A stretch of 64,000 bases of DNA from Serripes groenlandicus (GCA_031761405.1 JASEVX010000006.1:33049359-33113358); one strand, 5' to 3'. Positions 51,624 through 62,249 are shown, counted from the stretch's first letter. Made by a program: numbers and translations. Notes: a model not told the origin generated them from the sequence alone.

Positions 51624-51973
51624 TTAAACTGCAGACATTTCTTCACCAGAATTTAAAGATTAACATATAAACAGATATTTATTTAACTTTCAGCATAGAA
51701 CAGAAGATTTGAGGCACAATTTGCTGTACATAACTTTTGAAAACATTTGTAGTCATTTTTAATTTTAACCCTTTCCCACTTGTAGATGCATTTGACGTGT
51801 GTGCAGCAGACACCATTTTGAAAACAATGTGGCAAAAGGAGAAAATGCTCAAAATGAGCAAATTCTCCTTTTGGCAAGAATGTTTTTTTAACAAATAAGC
51901 CATCTGTTATGGAGATTCTTCAGGTCTTTGTCACTATGTTTTCTGCTGCAGATTTGCTGTATGTGGGAAAGGG
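51624..51973. repeat. tandem duplication, unit 1 (350 bp), containing a MITE-1
   Basis: TTAAACTGCAGACATT at 51624 recurs at 51974; the intervening TAAACAGATATTT.TTTAACT, GATTTGAGGCACA.TTTGCTGTACAT.ATAACTTTTG and a MITE-1 with TTTCCCACTTGTAG follow in both. MITE copy 51769-51973 has TTAA at 51765-51768 and 51974-51977. Confidence 0.85.
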
Positions 51974-52241
51974 TTAAACTGCAGACATTATAAACAGATA
52001 TTTGTTTAACTCGAGATCTCAGCATAGTATAAATGATTTGAGGCACATTTTGCTGTACATATAACTTTTGAAAACATTGTAGAAAATCAGGAATTAGTAA
52101 TTCTAAACCTTTCCCACTTGTAGTGGCACTTTGAGGCACATGCAGCAGACACCTTTTTGAAAACAATGTGGTAAAAGCAGAAATTGCTCTAAATGAGCAT
52201 TTTCTCCTTTTGGCCGCAATGTTTTAAACTTTATTCAATAA
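51974..52241. repeat. tandem duplication, unit 2, cut by TR-G
   Basis: Second unit of the 350 bp duplication. Its MITE-1 starts at 52107 (CCTTTCCCACTTGTAG) and is interrupted by TR-G at 52241. Starts at the TTAA that closes the MITE of unit 1. Confidence 0.82.
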
Positions 52242-55200
52242 CAAGCAAATTCATGAAATTTCTATCCCCCGCTTGGAGGAAATATTGTAGGAAAAAAGTG
52301 CGGAAAACCGGAACGGACGGACGGAGGGAGGGACGGACGGAGGGAGGAAGGGACATGACCATACCATAATAAAACGGTTGTATAACAAGAGGGCCAAGAT
52401 GGCCCTAAATCGATCACCTAATTGATAGTAAATTAGTAGCAAATATTTAACTGCAAATATCTGGAAAAATTTGATCAAGGATTGCAAATGAAACTGCAAG
52501 GAGTGGACACTTCTCAAGAAACAGCTTATCAGTAAAGGCCATTTATATCTTGAAATCTAACAAGAACTTTAATAAGAATGGAATTATAAAGTTTTTGTCA
52601 TTTTGCACCTTTCCTGATGCCGCCTTGCTGCCCTGTTTTTCAACGAAATCAATATGGCTTCAACAGTTTATTTAGAGTGTCACTTAAGGAACATTTCTAC
52701 CAAATTATCTTGCAATCGCACAAGCAGATTATGGAGGAAAAGGATTTTAAAATTTGGGTATTTTTCTCACTTTCTGATGCCGCAGCAACCAAAGTTCTCA
52801 ATGGAATTTAAATCTTTGAACAATTTTGAAAGAGAACCACCAAAGGAACATTCCTGTGATGTTTTGTGGAAATTGGTCTATTGAAATGGTAGGAGTTGGT
52901 TGTCATTTGTAGCTAAAAGTTCAATTTACCCCTTTTGTGATGACGCCTGGTTAATATGATTGTGTAACCAATCAAAACGGTTTAAACAAATTAAATAGAG
53001 GATCATTACAGTAAGATTCGTATCATATTTTCTTAAAATCAGACAAACACTTTCATAAAAATGGAATTTTCAAATTTTGTAATTTTGCCCCTTTTCTGAT
53101 GCCGCCTGACTGCCATGTTTTTCGACCAATCAGTATGGCTTGAACAATTTTTATAGAGGGTCACCCAAGGAACATTTCTACCAAATTATATTTGAATCTG
53201 ACAGGCAGATTCGGAGGAGAAGATTTTTAAAGTTTGGACATTTTGTCCCCTTTCTGATGCCGCAGCAAACAAAGTTCTCAATGGAATTTAAATCTTTGAA
53301 CAAATTTGAAAGAGGACCACCAAAGGAACATTCCTGTGATGTTTTGTGGAAATTGGTCTATTGGAATGGTAGGAGTTGGTTGTCATTTGTAGCTAAAAGT
53401 TCAATTTACCCCTTTTGTGATGACGCCTGGTTAATATGATTGTGTAACCAATCAAAACGGTTTAAACAAATTAAATAGAGGATCATTACAGTAAGATTCG
53501 TATTACATTTTCTTAAAATCAGACAAACACTTTCATAATAATGGAATTTTCAAATTTTGCCCCTTTTCTGATGCCGCCTGACTGCCATGTTTTTCGACCA
53601 ATCAGTATGGCTTGAACAATTTTTATAGAGGGTCACCCAAGGAACATTTCTACCAAATTATATTTGAATCTGACATGCAGATTCGGAGGAGAAGATTTTT
53701 AAAGTTTGGACATTTTGTCCCCTTTCTGATGCCGCAGCAACCAAAGTTCTCAATGGAATTTAAATCTTTGAACAAATTTGAAAGAGGACCACCAAAGGAA
53801 CATTCCTGTGATGTTTGGTGGAAATTAGTCTTGCGGTTCAGGAGGAGATGATGTTTAAAGCTAAAAGTTAACGCCGGACGGATGGACGGACGGACGGACG
53901 GACGGACGACGGACAAAAAGTGATCAGAATAGCTCACCTTGAGCCTTCGGCTCTAGGTGATCTAAAAAAAGGTTCACATTTGTGGCAGTTATTGCACGGA
54001 AACGGCAAGAAATGACATTTTTTGTTAAATAAGGGGCCATAACTCCACCAAATAAAGTCTGCCGAAAGTGACGATCGAAGTTGGCCTAGCCCTTAAGGCA
54101 TTTAACCTTGTTACCAAGTTTGAAAAAAAAAGGTTCACATCTGTGGCAGTTATTGCACGGAAACAGCAAGAAACGACATATTTTGTTAAATAAGGGGCCA
54201 TAACTCCACCAAATAAAGTCTGCCGAAAGTGACGATCGAAGTTGGCCTAGCCCTTAAGGCATTTAACCTTGTTACCAAGTTTGAAAAAAAAAGGTTCACA
54301 TCTGTGGCAGTTATTGCACGGAAACAGCAAGAAACGACATATTTTGTTAAATAAGGGGCCATAACTCCACCAAATAAAGTCTGCCGAAAGTGATATTCGA
54401 ACTTGGCCTAGCCCTTAAGGCATTTAACGTTGTTACTAAGTTTGAAAAAAAAAGGTTCACATTTGTGGCAGTTATTGCACGGAAACAGCAAGAAACGACA
54501 TTTTTTGTTAAATAAGGGGCCATAACTCCACCGAATAAAGTCCGCCGAAAGTGATATTCGAACTTGGCCTAGCCCTTAAGGCATTTAACGTTGTTACCAA
54601 GTTTGAAAAAAAAAGGTTCACATTTGTGGCAGTTATTGCACGGAAACGGCAAGAAACGACATTTTTTGTTAAATAAGGGGCCATAACTCCACCAAATAAA
54701 GTCTGCCGAAAGTGACGATCGAAGTTGGCCTAGCCCTTAAGGCATTTAACGTTGTTACCAAGTTTGAAAAAAAAAGGTTCACATCTGTGGCAGTTATTGC
54801 ACGGAAACAGCAAGAAACAACATATTTTGTTAAATAAGGGGCCATAACTCCACCAAATAAAGTCTGCCGAAAGTGACGATCGAAGTTGGCCTAGCCCTTA
54901 AGGCATTTAACCTTGTTACCAAGTTTGAAAAAAAAAGGTTCACATCTGTGGCAGTTATTGCACGGAAACAGCAAGAAACGACATATTTTGTTAAATAAGG
55001 GGCCATAACTCCACCAAATAAAGTCTGCCGAAAGTGACGATCGAAGTTGGCCTAGCCCTTAAGGCATTTAACCTTGTTACCAAGTTTGAAAAAAAAAGGT
55101 TCACATCTGTGGCAGTTATTGCACGGAAACAGCAAGAAACGACATATTTTGTTAAATAAGGGGCCATAACTCCACCAAATAAAGTCTGCCGAAAGTGATA

Positions 55201-57646
55201 TTCGAACTTGGCCTAGCCCTTAAGGCATTTAACGTTGTTACTAAGTTTGAAAAAAAAAGGTTCACATTTGTGGCAGTTATTGCACGGAAACAGCAAGAAA
55301 CGACATTTTTTGTTAAATAAGGGGCCATAACTCCACCGAATAAAGTCCGCCGAAAGTGATATTCGAACTTGGCCTAGCCCTTAAGGCATTTAACGTTGTT
55401 ACCAAGTTTGAAAAAAAAAGGTTCACATTTGTGGCAGTTATTGCACGGAAACGGCAAGAAACGACATTTTTTGTTAAATAAGGGGCCATAACTCCACCAA
55501 ATAAAGTCTGCCGAAAGTGACGATCGAAGTTGGCCTAGCCCTTAAGGCATTTAACGTTGTTACCAAGTTTGAAAAAAAAAGGTTCACATCTGTGGCAGTT
55601 ATTGCACGGAAACAGCAAGAAACAACATATTTTGTTAAATAAGGGGCCATAACTCCACCAAATAAAGTCTGCCGAAAGTGACGATCGAAGTTGGCCTAGC
55701 CCTTAAGGCATTTAACCTTGTTACCAAGTTTGAAAAAAAAAGGTTCACATCTGTGGCAGTTATTGCACGGAAACAGCAAGAAACGACATATTTTGTTAAA
55801 TAAGGGGCCATAACTCCACCAAATAAAGTCTGCCGAAAGTGACGATCGAAGTTGGCCTAGCCCTTAAGGCATTTAACCTTGTTACCAAGTTTGAAAAAAA
55901 AAGGTTCACATTTGTGGCAGTTATTGCACGGAAACAGCAAGAAACGACATTTTTTGTTAAATAAGGGGCCATAACTCCACCGTATAAAGTCCGCCGAAAG
56001 TGATATTCGAACTTGGCCTAGCCCTTAAGGCATTTAACGTTGTTACCAAGTTTGAAAAAAAAAGGTTCACATTTGTGGCAGTTATTGCACGGAAACAGCA
56101 AGAAACGACATTTTTTGTTAAATAAGGGGCCATAACTCCACCGAATAAAGTCCGCCGAAAGTGATATTCGAACTTGGCCTAGCCCTTAAGGCATTTAACG
56201 TTGTTACCAAGTTTGAAAAAAAAAGGTTCACATTTGTGGCAGTTATTGCACGGAAACGGCAAGAAACGACATTTTTTGTTAAATAAGGGGCCATAACTCC
56301 ACCAAATAAAGTCTGCCGAAAGTGACGATCGAAGTTGGCCTAGCCCTTAAGGCATTTAACCTTGTTACCAAGTTTGAAAAAAAAAGGTTCACATCTGTGG
56401 CAGTTATTGCACGGAAACAGCAAGAAACGACATATTTTGTTAAATAAGGGGCCATAACTCCACCAAATAAAGTCTGCCGAAAGTGACGATCGAAGTTGGC
56501 CTAGCCCTTAAGGCATTTAACCTTGTTACCAAGTTTGAAAAAAAAAGGTTCACATCTGTGGCAGTTATTGCACGGAAACAGCAAGAAACGACATATTTTG
56601 TTAAATAAGGGGCCATAACTCCACCAAATAAAGTCTGCCGAAAGTGACGATCGAAGTTGGCCTAGCCCTTAAGGCATTTAACCTTGTTACCAAGTTTGAA
56701 AAAAAAAGGTTCACATTTGTGGCAGTTATTGCACGGAAACAGCAAGAAACGACATATTTTGTTAAATAAGGGGCCATAACTCCACCAAATAAAGTCTGCC
56801 GAAAGTGACGATCGAAGTTGGCCTAGCCCTTAAGGCATTTAACGTTGTTACCAAGTTTGAAAAAAAAAGGTTCACATTTGTGGCAGTTATTGCACGGAAA
56901 CAGCAAGAAACGACATTTTTTGTTAAATAAGGGGCCATAACTCCACCGAATAAAGTCCGCCGAAAGTGATATTCGAACTTGGCCTAGCCCTTAAGGCATT
57001 TAACGTTGTTACCAAGTTTGAAAAAAAAAGGTTCACATTTGTGGCAGTTATTGCACGGAAACAGCAAGAAACGACATTTTTTGTTAAATAAGGGGCCATA
57101 ACTCCACCAAATAAAGTCCGCCGAAAGTGACGATCGAACTTGGCCTAGCCCTTAAGGCATTTAACGTTGTTACCAAGTTTGAAAAAAAAAGGTTCACATT
57201 TGTGGCAGTTATTGCACGGAAACGGCAAGAAACAACATATTTTGTTAAATAAGGGGCCATAACTCCACCAAATAAAGTCCGCCGAAAGTGATATTCGAAC
57301 TTGGCCTAGCCCTTAAGGCATTTAACGTTGTTACCAAGTTTGAAAAAAAAAGGTTCACATTTGTGGCAGTTATTGCACGGAAACGGCAAGAAACAACATA
57401 TTTTGTTAAATAAGGGGCCATAACTCCACCAAATAAAGTCCGCCGAAAGTGATATTCGAACTTGGCCTAGCCGTTAAGGCATTTAACCTTGTTACCAAGT
57501 TTGAAAAGAAACGGTTCACATTTGCGGCAGTTATTGCACGGAAACGAAGTGTGACGGACGGACAGACGGACAGACGGACAGACGGACGGACGGACAAACC
57601 GAAATTAATAACCCCCCTTTTTTTCTTCGAAAAAGCGGGGGATAAT
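52241..57646 (+). mobile_element. TR-G array element, ~22 monomers, split by TR-H
   Basis: Left 52241-52384 (ACAAGCAAATTCATGAAATT, TATCCCCCGCTTGG, GGACGGAGGGAGG, AAAACGGTTGTATA). The array runs 53964-57540 with 161 bp spacing. A run of at least five monomers is repeated at an 805 bp offset: the private GTTACTAAG variant lies at 54421/55226 and AAGAAACAACAT at 54811/55616. Right: GACGGACAGACGG tract and AACCCCCC...AGCGGGGGATAA. Confidence 0.93.
52385..53963 (+). mobile_element. TR-H array element inside TR-G
   Basis: ACAAGAGGGCCAAGATGGCCCT, GATCACCT; monomers as in 3299-5202 with a 480 bp spacing (CTTAAAATCAGACAAACACTTTC at 53032 and 53512); (ACGG)7 at 53876-53905; CACCTTGAGCCTTCGGCTCTAGGTGATCT. 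The host sequence on either side equals the unbroken TR-G at 24680-24705 apart from one extra A, so there is no target duplication beyond at most one base. Confidence 0.93.
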
Positions 57647-57777
57647 TATATTATTAATAAAGATATTCGGTGATATTGCCTAGATATTTTCAAAGTCGTC
57701 TGCTGCAGATTTGTTATATGTAGGAAAAGCGTTTAGCAAATTCTCACTTTCAAACAATTGTTTCAAATCAGTATTAA

Positions 57778-58236
57778 CCCTTTCCCTCATATAGACACTT
57801 TCTGACGGCTCTGCAGCAGACGGCTTTTTGAAAACAGTGACAAAAGAAGAAATTGCTCAAAACGAGCAATTTCTCCTTTCGCCACAATGTTTTCCACTTT
57901 TAGTCACAATGAATGAATGTATATTGTTTTATGGCGCATCAACAGCTAAGGTCATTTGGCGCGCATTTAAATTTTATTATTCATGTTCCCTGGGTGAACA
58001 AACCAGTACTAGGCTAGAAAATGTGCCTTGCCCAAGGGCACTCCACCATGACCGAATTGCCGCGACTGGGGATCGAACCCGGGACACCCGGTTTCGAAAT
58101 CCCCGACGCTAACCACTCGACCACAGCGGATTCCTCTTTTAGTCAGAGGTTATCCATTCAATTATAGAGATTTTCTATTTGTTGACAAAATATGTTCAAA
58201 GTCGTCTGCTGCAGAATTGTCCTATGAAGGAAAGGG
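57778..58236 (-). mobile_element. MITE-1 with a SINE inside
   Basis: TTAA at 57774-57777 and 58237-58240. Without the SINE and one duplication the MITE is close to full length. Hairpin AAATTGCTCAAAACGAGCAATTT. Confidence 0.9.
57907..58135 (-). mobile_element. SINE-II', complete, 10 bp target duplication
   Basis: Head on the minus strand GGAATCCGCTGTGGTCGAGTGGTTAGCGTC, B-box GGTTCGATCCCCAG, body GGAGTGCCCTTGGGCAAGGC and TTCACCCAGGGAACATGAATAAT, then a different tail: GCGCGCCAAATGACCTTAGC, GATGCGCCATAAAACAATAT, (CATT)n. CTTTTAGTCA at 57897-57906 and 58136-58145. Confidence 0.93.
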
Positions 58237-58249
58237 TTAACAAGATGAT

Positions 58250-58449
58250 TTATTTATTTATTAATTAGGGTTTTACGCAGCTTTCAACATTATTTCAGTT
58301 ATATCACGGCGACAGTTCACTTATTCATGATCCCTGGGTAAACAAACCAGTACTAGGCTAGAAAATGTACCTTGCCCAAGGGCACTCCACCATGACCGAG
58401 GTGCCGCGACTGGGGATCGAACCCGGGACACCCGGTTTCGAAATCCCCG
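58250..58449 (-). mobile_element. SINE-II, 5' truncated, 13 bp target duplication
   Basis: Tail (AAAT)n and GCTGCGTAAAACCC; body CCTAGTACTGGTTTGTTTACCC; head cut after GGGGATTTCG. TTAACAAGATGAT at 58237-58249 and 58450-58462. The duplication includes the right TTAA of the adjacent MITE-1, so the SINE landed exactly at the MITE border. Confidence 0.92.
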
Positions 58450-58623
58450 TTAACAAGATGATAATTCGAGAATTTTATCTGAATACTAAAGCTTTTCATA
58501 AAGTCCCATTGAATTATAAACTGCATTTGCCTAGAAATAAGCTGGAAAAACATTATATCAGTAAAATAGCAAAGGACCATAACCCAGTGTTGCTTCTCAA
58601 TAAGTGCATATCTCCAATTGGTA

Positions 58624-58817
58624 TTAACAACATAGTGACAAAAGAAGAAATTGCTAAAAACAAGCAATTTCTCCTATTGCCATAATATTTCATATTTTAG
58701 TCATTTTAGTTTTCCACTTCTAGTCATAGGTAATCCATTCAATTATAGAGATTTTCTATTTTTTGACATATTATGTTCAAAGACATCTGCTGCAGAATTG
58801 TCGTATGACGGAAAGGG
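58624..58817 (-). mobile_element. MITE-1, left arm replaced
   Basis: ACATAGTGACAAAAGAAGAAATTGCTAAAAACAAGCAATTTCTCC, a local TTTTAGTCATTTTAGTT duplication, then the normal right arm ending ATGACGGAAAGGG at TTAA (58818-58821). Confidence 0.8.
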
Positions 58818-58821
58818 TTAA

Positions 58822-59305
58822 AGTATCCAATTTCCCTCAGTTTCAGCCAGGGCTTGCTAAAAAGTAGCCTAGAAATTAAAACAGAGCAGTTGAAAACACA
58901 TATGCACAAAAGAAAAACGCAGAGGTAGGTAGACCTCATAGCCAAGTACCCTGTTACAGAATACTTCTAAAGGGGGATAATAGTGGGAGGTAATGTATTA
59001 CGTTGAAAATTTCCTACAATGTCTTTGAATCTATATCAATATTACTCTTGATAAAATCATCTGTGTTACACTTATATCTCAGAGTTCCTAAAAGGGGAGA
59101 TGAAAGGATGGTATGTTACTGATTAAAGGCACTTAATTGTCAATTAAAAGGTGCCTAAACCAGATGCACTCTTAGTGCATCAATAGAACATTATTCAAAT
59201 CAGCATGGTCCATCTAGATCCATAAATTCTTTATTTTCTTTACCTTTATTGATACTTAAAGACCTTGATAAAAGAACATGATTTCCTCACAGGCCATTCA
59301 TCTTA
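58822..59305. other. no gene; two short hairpins
   Basis: AGGCACTTAATTG / CAATTAAAAGGTGCCT (59128-59153) and GATGCACTCTTAGTGCATC (59163-59181). No coding signal. Confidence 0.55.
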
Positions 59306-59463
59306 TGTACCTTTTCCCGCATGCAGATGCATTTTGATGCATTTAAAGCTTAGTACCTTTGAGAACATTCTCCTTTTACCACCATTTTCTTTCAAATTTA
59401 TTCATTTTAGACTTTCATTTATAGATATTTTTTATTTTTTTACATAGAATGTTAAGTTGTCTA
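59306..59463. mobile_element. MITE-1 remnant, cut by TR-B
   Basis: CCTTTTCCCGCATGCAGATGCATTTTGATGC, TTGAGAACATTCTCC, TTTACCACCATTTTC, ACTTTCATTTATAGATATTTTT, GTTAAGTTGTCT; stops where TR-B begins at 59465. The right terminus is not found. Confidence 0.65.
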
Positions 59464-59464
59464 C

Positions 59465-60293
59465 AACAAGAGGGCCATGATGGCCCTAGTTCGCTCACCT
59501 TAATTATAAAATGTATACTGCTATACAAAACACATCAAGACAATTATTCTGAATGCAACCTCACAGTGTTAACAAGATTTTCCTTCATTTGGCCTAGTGA
59601 TCTGTATTTGTTTACCTGATATGACCCATATTCCAACATGGACTAGATATCATCAAGACAACGTTCTGACAAGGTTTAAACTTGCTCAAAGTAAAAATGC
59701 AGCCTCCGGAGTTTGAACAATATTTTCCTTTATTTACCTTGTTTCTGACCCAATGAGACAAAATTTCAAGCTGCTTTAAGCAAAAAATGCTGCATCCAAA
59801 GTGTTAACAAGATTTTCCTTCAATTTGGCCTAGTGACCTTGTTTTTGACCCTACATGACCCATATTCGAACTTGGCTTAGATATCATTTAGATAAACATT
59901 ATCAGCAAATGTCAAGCTGCTGTAGCAAAAATGTGGCTTCTATACAGAGTTAACAAGAAGATTTTCCTTCAATTTGACTTAGATTCTGACCCAACATATC
60001 CCATATTCGAACTTGACCTAGATATCTATAAGACAAACATTCTGGCAAAATTTCAAACTTCTGAAGCAAAAATGCGGCCTCTAGTGTTAACAAGATTTTC
60101 CTTCAATTTGACCTAGTGACCTACTTTTTGACCAAACATGACCCATGTTCGAACTTGACTTACATATCATCAAGACAAACATTTTGATAAAGTTTCATCA
60201 TGCTCAAGTTAAAAATGCAGTATCCAGAGTGTTAACAACATTTCCCTTCAATTTGGCCTAGTGACCTAGTTTTTAACCCGTCATGACCCATAT
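59465..60293 (+). mobile_element. TR-B array element, right end missing
   Basis: AACAAGAGGGCCATGATGGCCCT, GCTCACCT, about five 145 bp-type monomers, the third with deletions; ends within GACCCATATTTGA without microsatellite or hairpin. Confidence 0.88.
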
Positions 60294-60685
60294 TTGATCA
60301 ATAAGTAGTTCAAAACTATTTGGCAGTAAATATTGAAAAACACAATATTGCATGCTCAACTATTTCGCATAGAATTAACAAGAAGAATTATACTTTTTAT
60401 AGCTTTTCAGAAATCACTTGAAAGGATGAGTTGTTATTAGGATAAATTGAATGTAAATGCCTCGAACATATTACGGTTGCGATCATTTACAAACACTTAG
60501 TTGCGATACATTTGAAAAGAAATTCATGTTTCCAATGTTTTAAGTTTGTATTTGATTAACCAAGTATTGCAGATTGTTTAATGGTGTTTACGATTTTTTT
60601 TACTCGTCCCCGATTAGACTTGCAACATAAACTAATGTTCAAGTATGATACTAATATCACAATAAAATAATGTTTATTTGTCTTT
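60294..60685. other. no gene; dispersed repeat at 60398-60462
   Basis: Shares ~65 bp with 45409-45475. Otherwise unclassified. Confidence 0.5.
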
Positions 60686-60689
60686 TTAA

Positions 60690-60911
60690 CCCTTTCCCTC
60701 ATACGACAATTCTGCCCCAGACGACTTTGAACATATTTTGTCAAAAAATAGAAAATCTCTATAATTGAACGGATAACCTATGACTAAAAGTGGAAAACAT
60801 TGTGGCAAAAGGAGAAATTGCTCATTTTGAGCAATTTCTTCTTTTGTCACTATGTTTTCAAAAAGCCGTCTGCTGCAGAGGCGTCAGAAAGCGTCTATAT
60901 GAGGGAAAGGG
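60690..60911 (+). mobile_element. MITE-1, full-length 222 bp
   Basis: TTAA at 60686-60689 and 60912-60915. Consensus-like throughout; the first arm has GCCCCAGACGAC instead of GCAGCAGACGAC. Hairpin AAATTGCTCATTTTGAGCAATTT. Confidence 0.94.
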
Positions 60912-61307
60912 TTAATACTATAGACAACAGTTGTTACTGAGATAGTGGCTTGATAGTATAGAACAATAAATCAAGTTGGATATGTCTTGTTTGAATAGCA
61001 TCTGCTGTTTGTGAGAAAAGGCCTTGCATGCAAAAACTTTAACCCAAATTTCGAACTTCAAAATGTGCCATAATTTATAACAAATTCACTCAGGAGTTAC
61101 CTTACCTGATTGTTTGATACCTTTAAACACTATATGAACTTTCAAGAAGATTGGATGTAAAATTTGGCCTTAAGTGTTCACACGGTATTTGTGATATAAA
61201 ACAAGATATACAGTTAATTGATACACAATTTATGTTCAAGTGGACATAACTTGTCAATGTGCCCTATTCCCCTATGGTAGTTAACATTTTCAACTAGTTT
61301 TGTTTAA

Positions 61308-61529
61308 CCCTTTACCTCATATAGACACTTTCTGAGGCCTCTGAAGCAGACGGCTTTTTGAAAACATAGTGACAAAAGAAGAAATTGCTCAAAACGAGCA
61401 ATTTCTCCTTTTGACACAATGTTTTCCACTTTTAGTCATAGGTTATCCATTCAATTATAGAGATTTTCTACATTTTGACACAATATGTTCAAAGTCGTCT
61501 GCTGCAGATTTGTCGTATGAGGGAAAGGG
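61308..61529 (-). mobile_element. MITE-1, full-length 222 bp
   Basis: TTAA at 61304-61307 and 61530-61533. CCCTTTACCTCATATAGAC ... CGTATGAGGGAAAGGG; hairpin AAATTGCTCAAAACGAGCAATTT. Confidence 0.94.
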
Positions 61530-61770
61530 TTAAATCAATCCAATTATGTCCTGGATGGCTCCTGATGGACGGGCGGACGTGACATAACTCTGGTGATCCT
61601 AAGGAAACCATTGTGAAACTTTTTGTGTCGCATTTCTCTATGGTAGTTTATATTTTGATGTATTTTTAACTAAATCAATCCAATCATGTCTTGGATGGCT
61701 CTGGATGGACGATGTCAAAACCAATATACAATGTAAGATTAATTTGACATAACTCTGGTAATCCTAATGA

Positions 61771-61937
61771 AACTAAAACTATCACTGAAGATGATAAATA
61801 CCCCCAAAACAGCACCTTGACCTACACCATAACTTAATAAGTAAAAGGGCCATAACTCTGTAAAATTACATGCAATTGTAACTCACAGTGACTCCTATAT
61901 ACCCCCCCCCCCAAAACTTTGTTTTTTTGGGGTATAA
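61771..61937 (+). mobile_element. minimal TR-K, both ends, no array
   Basis: AACTAAAACTATCACTGAAG, AATACCCCCAAAACAGC, AAGGGCCATAACTCTGTAAAATTACATGC, then directly GTGACTCCTATATACCCCCCC, AAAACTTTGTTTTTTTGGGGTATAATC. About 167 bp, with no complete monomer and no microsatellite. Confidence 0.9.
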
Positions 61938-62044
61938 TCATAGTGAAACTTGCTGTGTTGTATTTCCCCTATGGTATATCTAGTTTATATTTGTATATAT
62001 TTTTAATTAATTCAATCCAATAATACCTTAGTCGGAAGCACAAT

Positions 62045-62205
62045 TTATCCATTTCCCACATTCAAACACTTTCTGATGACTCTGCAGCAGACCACTTTAG
62101 AAAGCTTTGTGGAAAATGGATAAATTGCTCAAAATGCGACAATGTCTTCAAAAGTTGTCTTTTTCAGATAAAATAAAAATGTGCCTGCAAGAGAGAAATG
62201 GATAA
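62045..62205. mobile_element. MITE-1 variant with TTATCCATTTC ends
   Basis: TTATCCATTTCCCACATTC ... GAGAGAAATGGATAA: both ends carry the same two changes relative to TTAACCCTTTCCC. Internal arms GACTCTGCAGCAGACC and AAAATGGATAAATTGCTC; the hairpin is partly deleted. Confidence 0.75.
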
Positions 62206-62249
62206 AGTGTCACAAGGAGATTTCTGAACATGTGACACCTGACAACTTG

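Larger units (their letters stand above)
52107..57731. mobile_element. MITE-1 split by TR-G
   Basis: Left 52107-52240 includes hairpin AAATTGCTCTAAATGAGCATTTT and TTTTAAACTTTATTCAATA. Right 57647-57731 has TAATAAAGATATTCGG, TTTTCAAAGTCGTCTGCTGCAGATTTGTTATATGTAGG. Both match the order of the other MITE-1 copies. Confidence 0.85.
61248..62035. repeat. old ~135 bp tandem repeat, three copies, hit by MITE-1 and TR-K
   Basis: GACATAACT.TG near 61250, 61581 and 61746, CC(T)CTATGGTAG near 61270, 61637 and 61967, and AAATCAATCCAAT.ATGTC.TGG at 61534 and 61673 show a diverged array. Removing MITE-1 (61308-61529) and TR-K (61771-61937) brings the copies into register. Confidence 0.7.
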
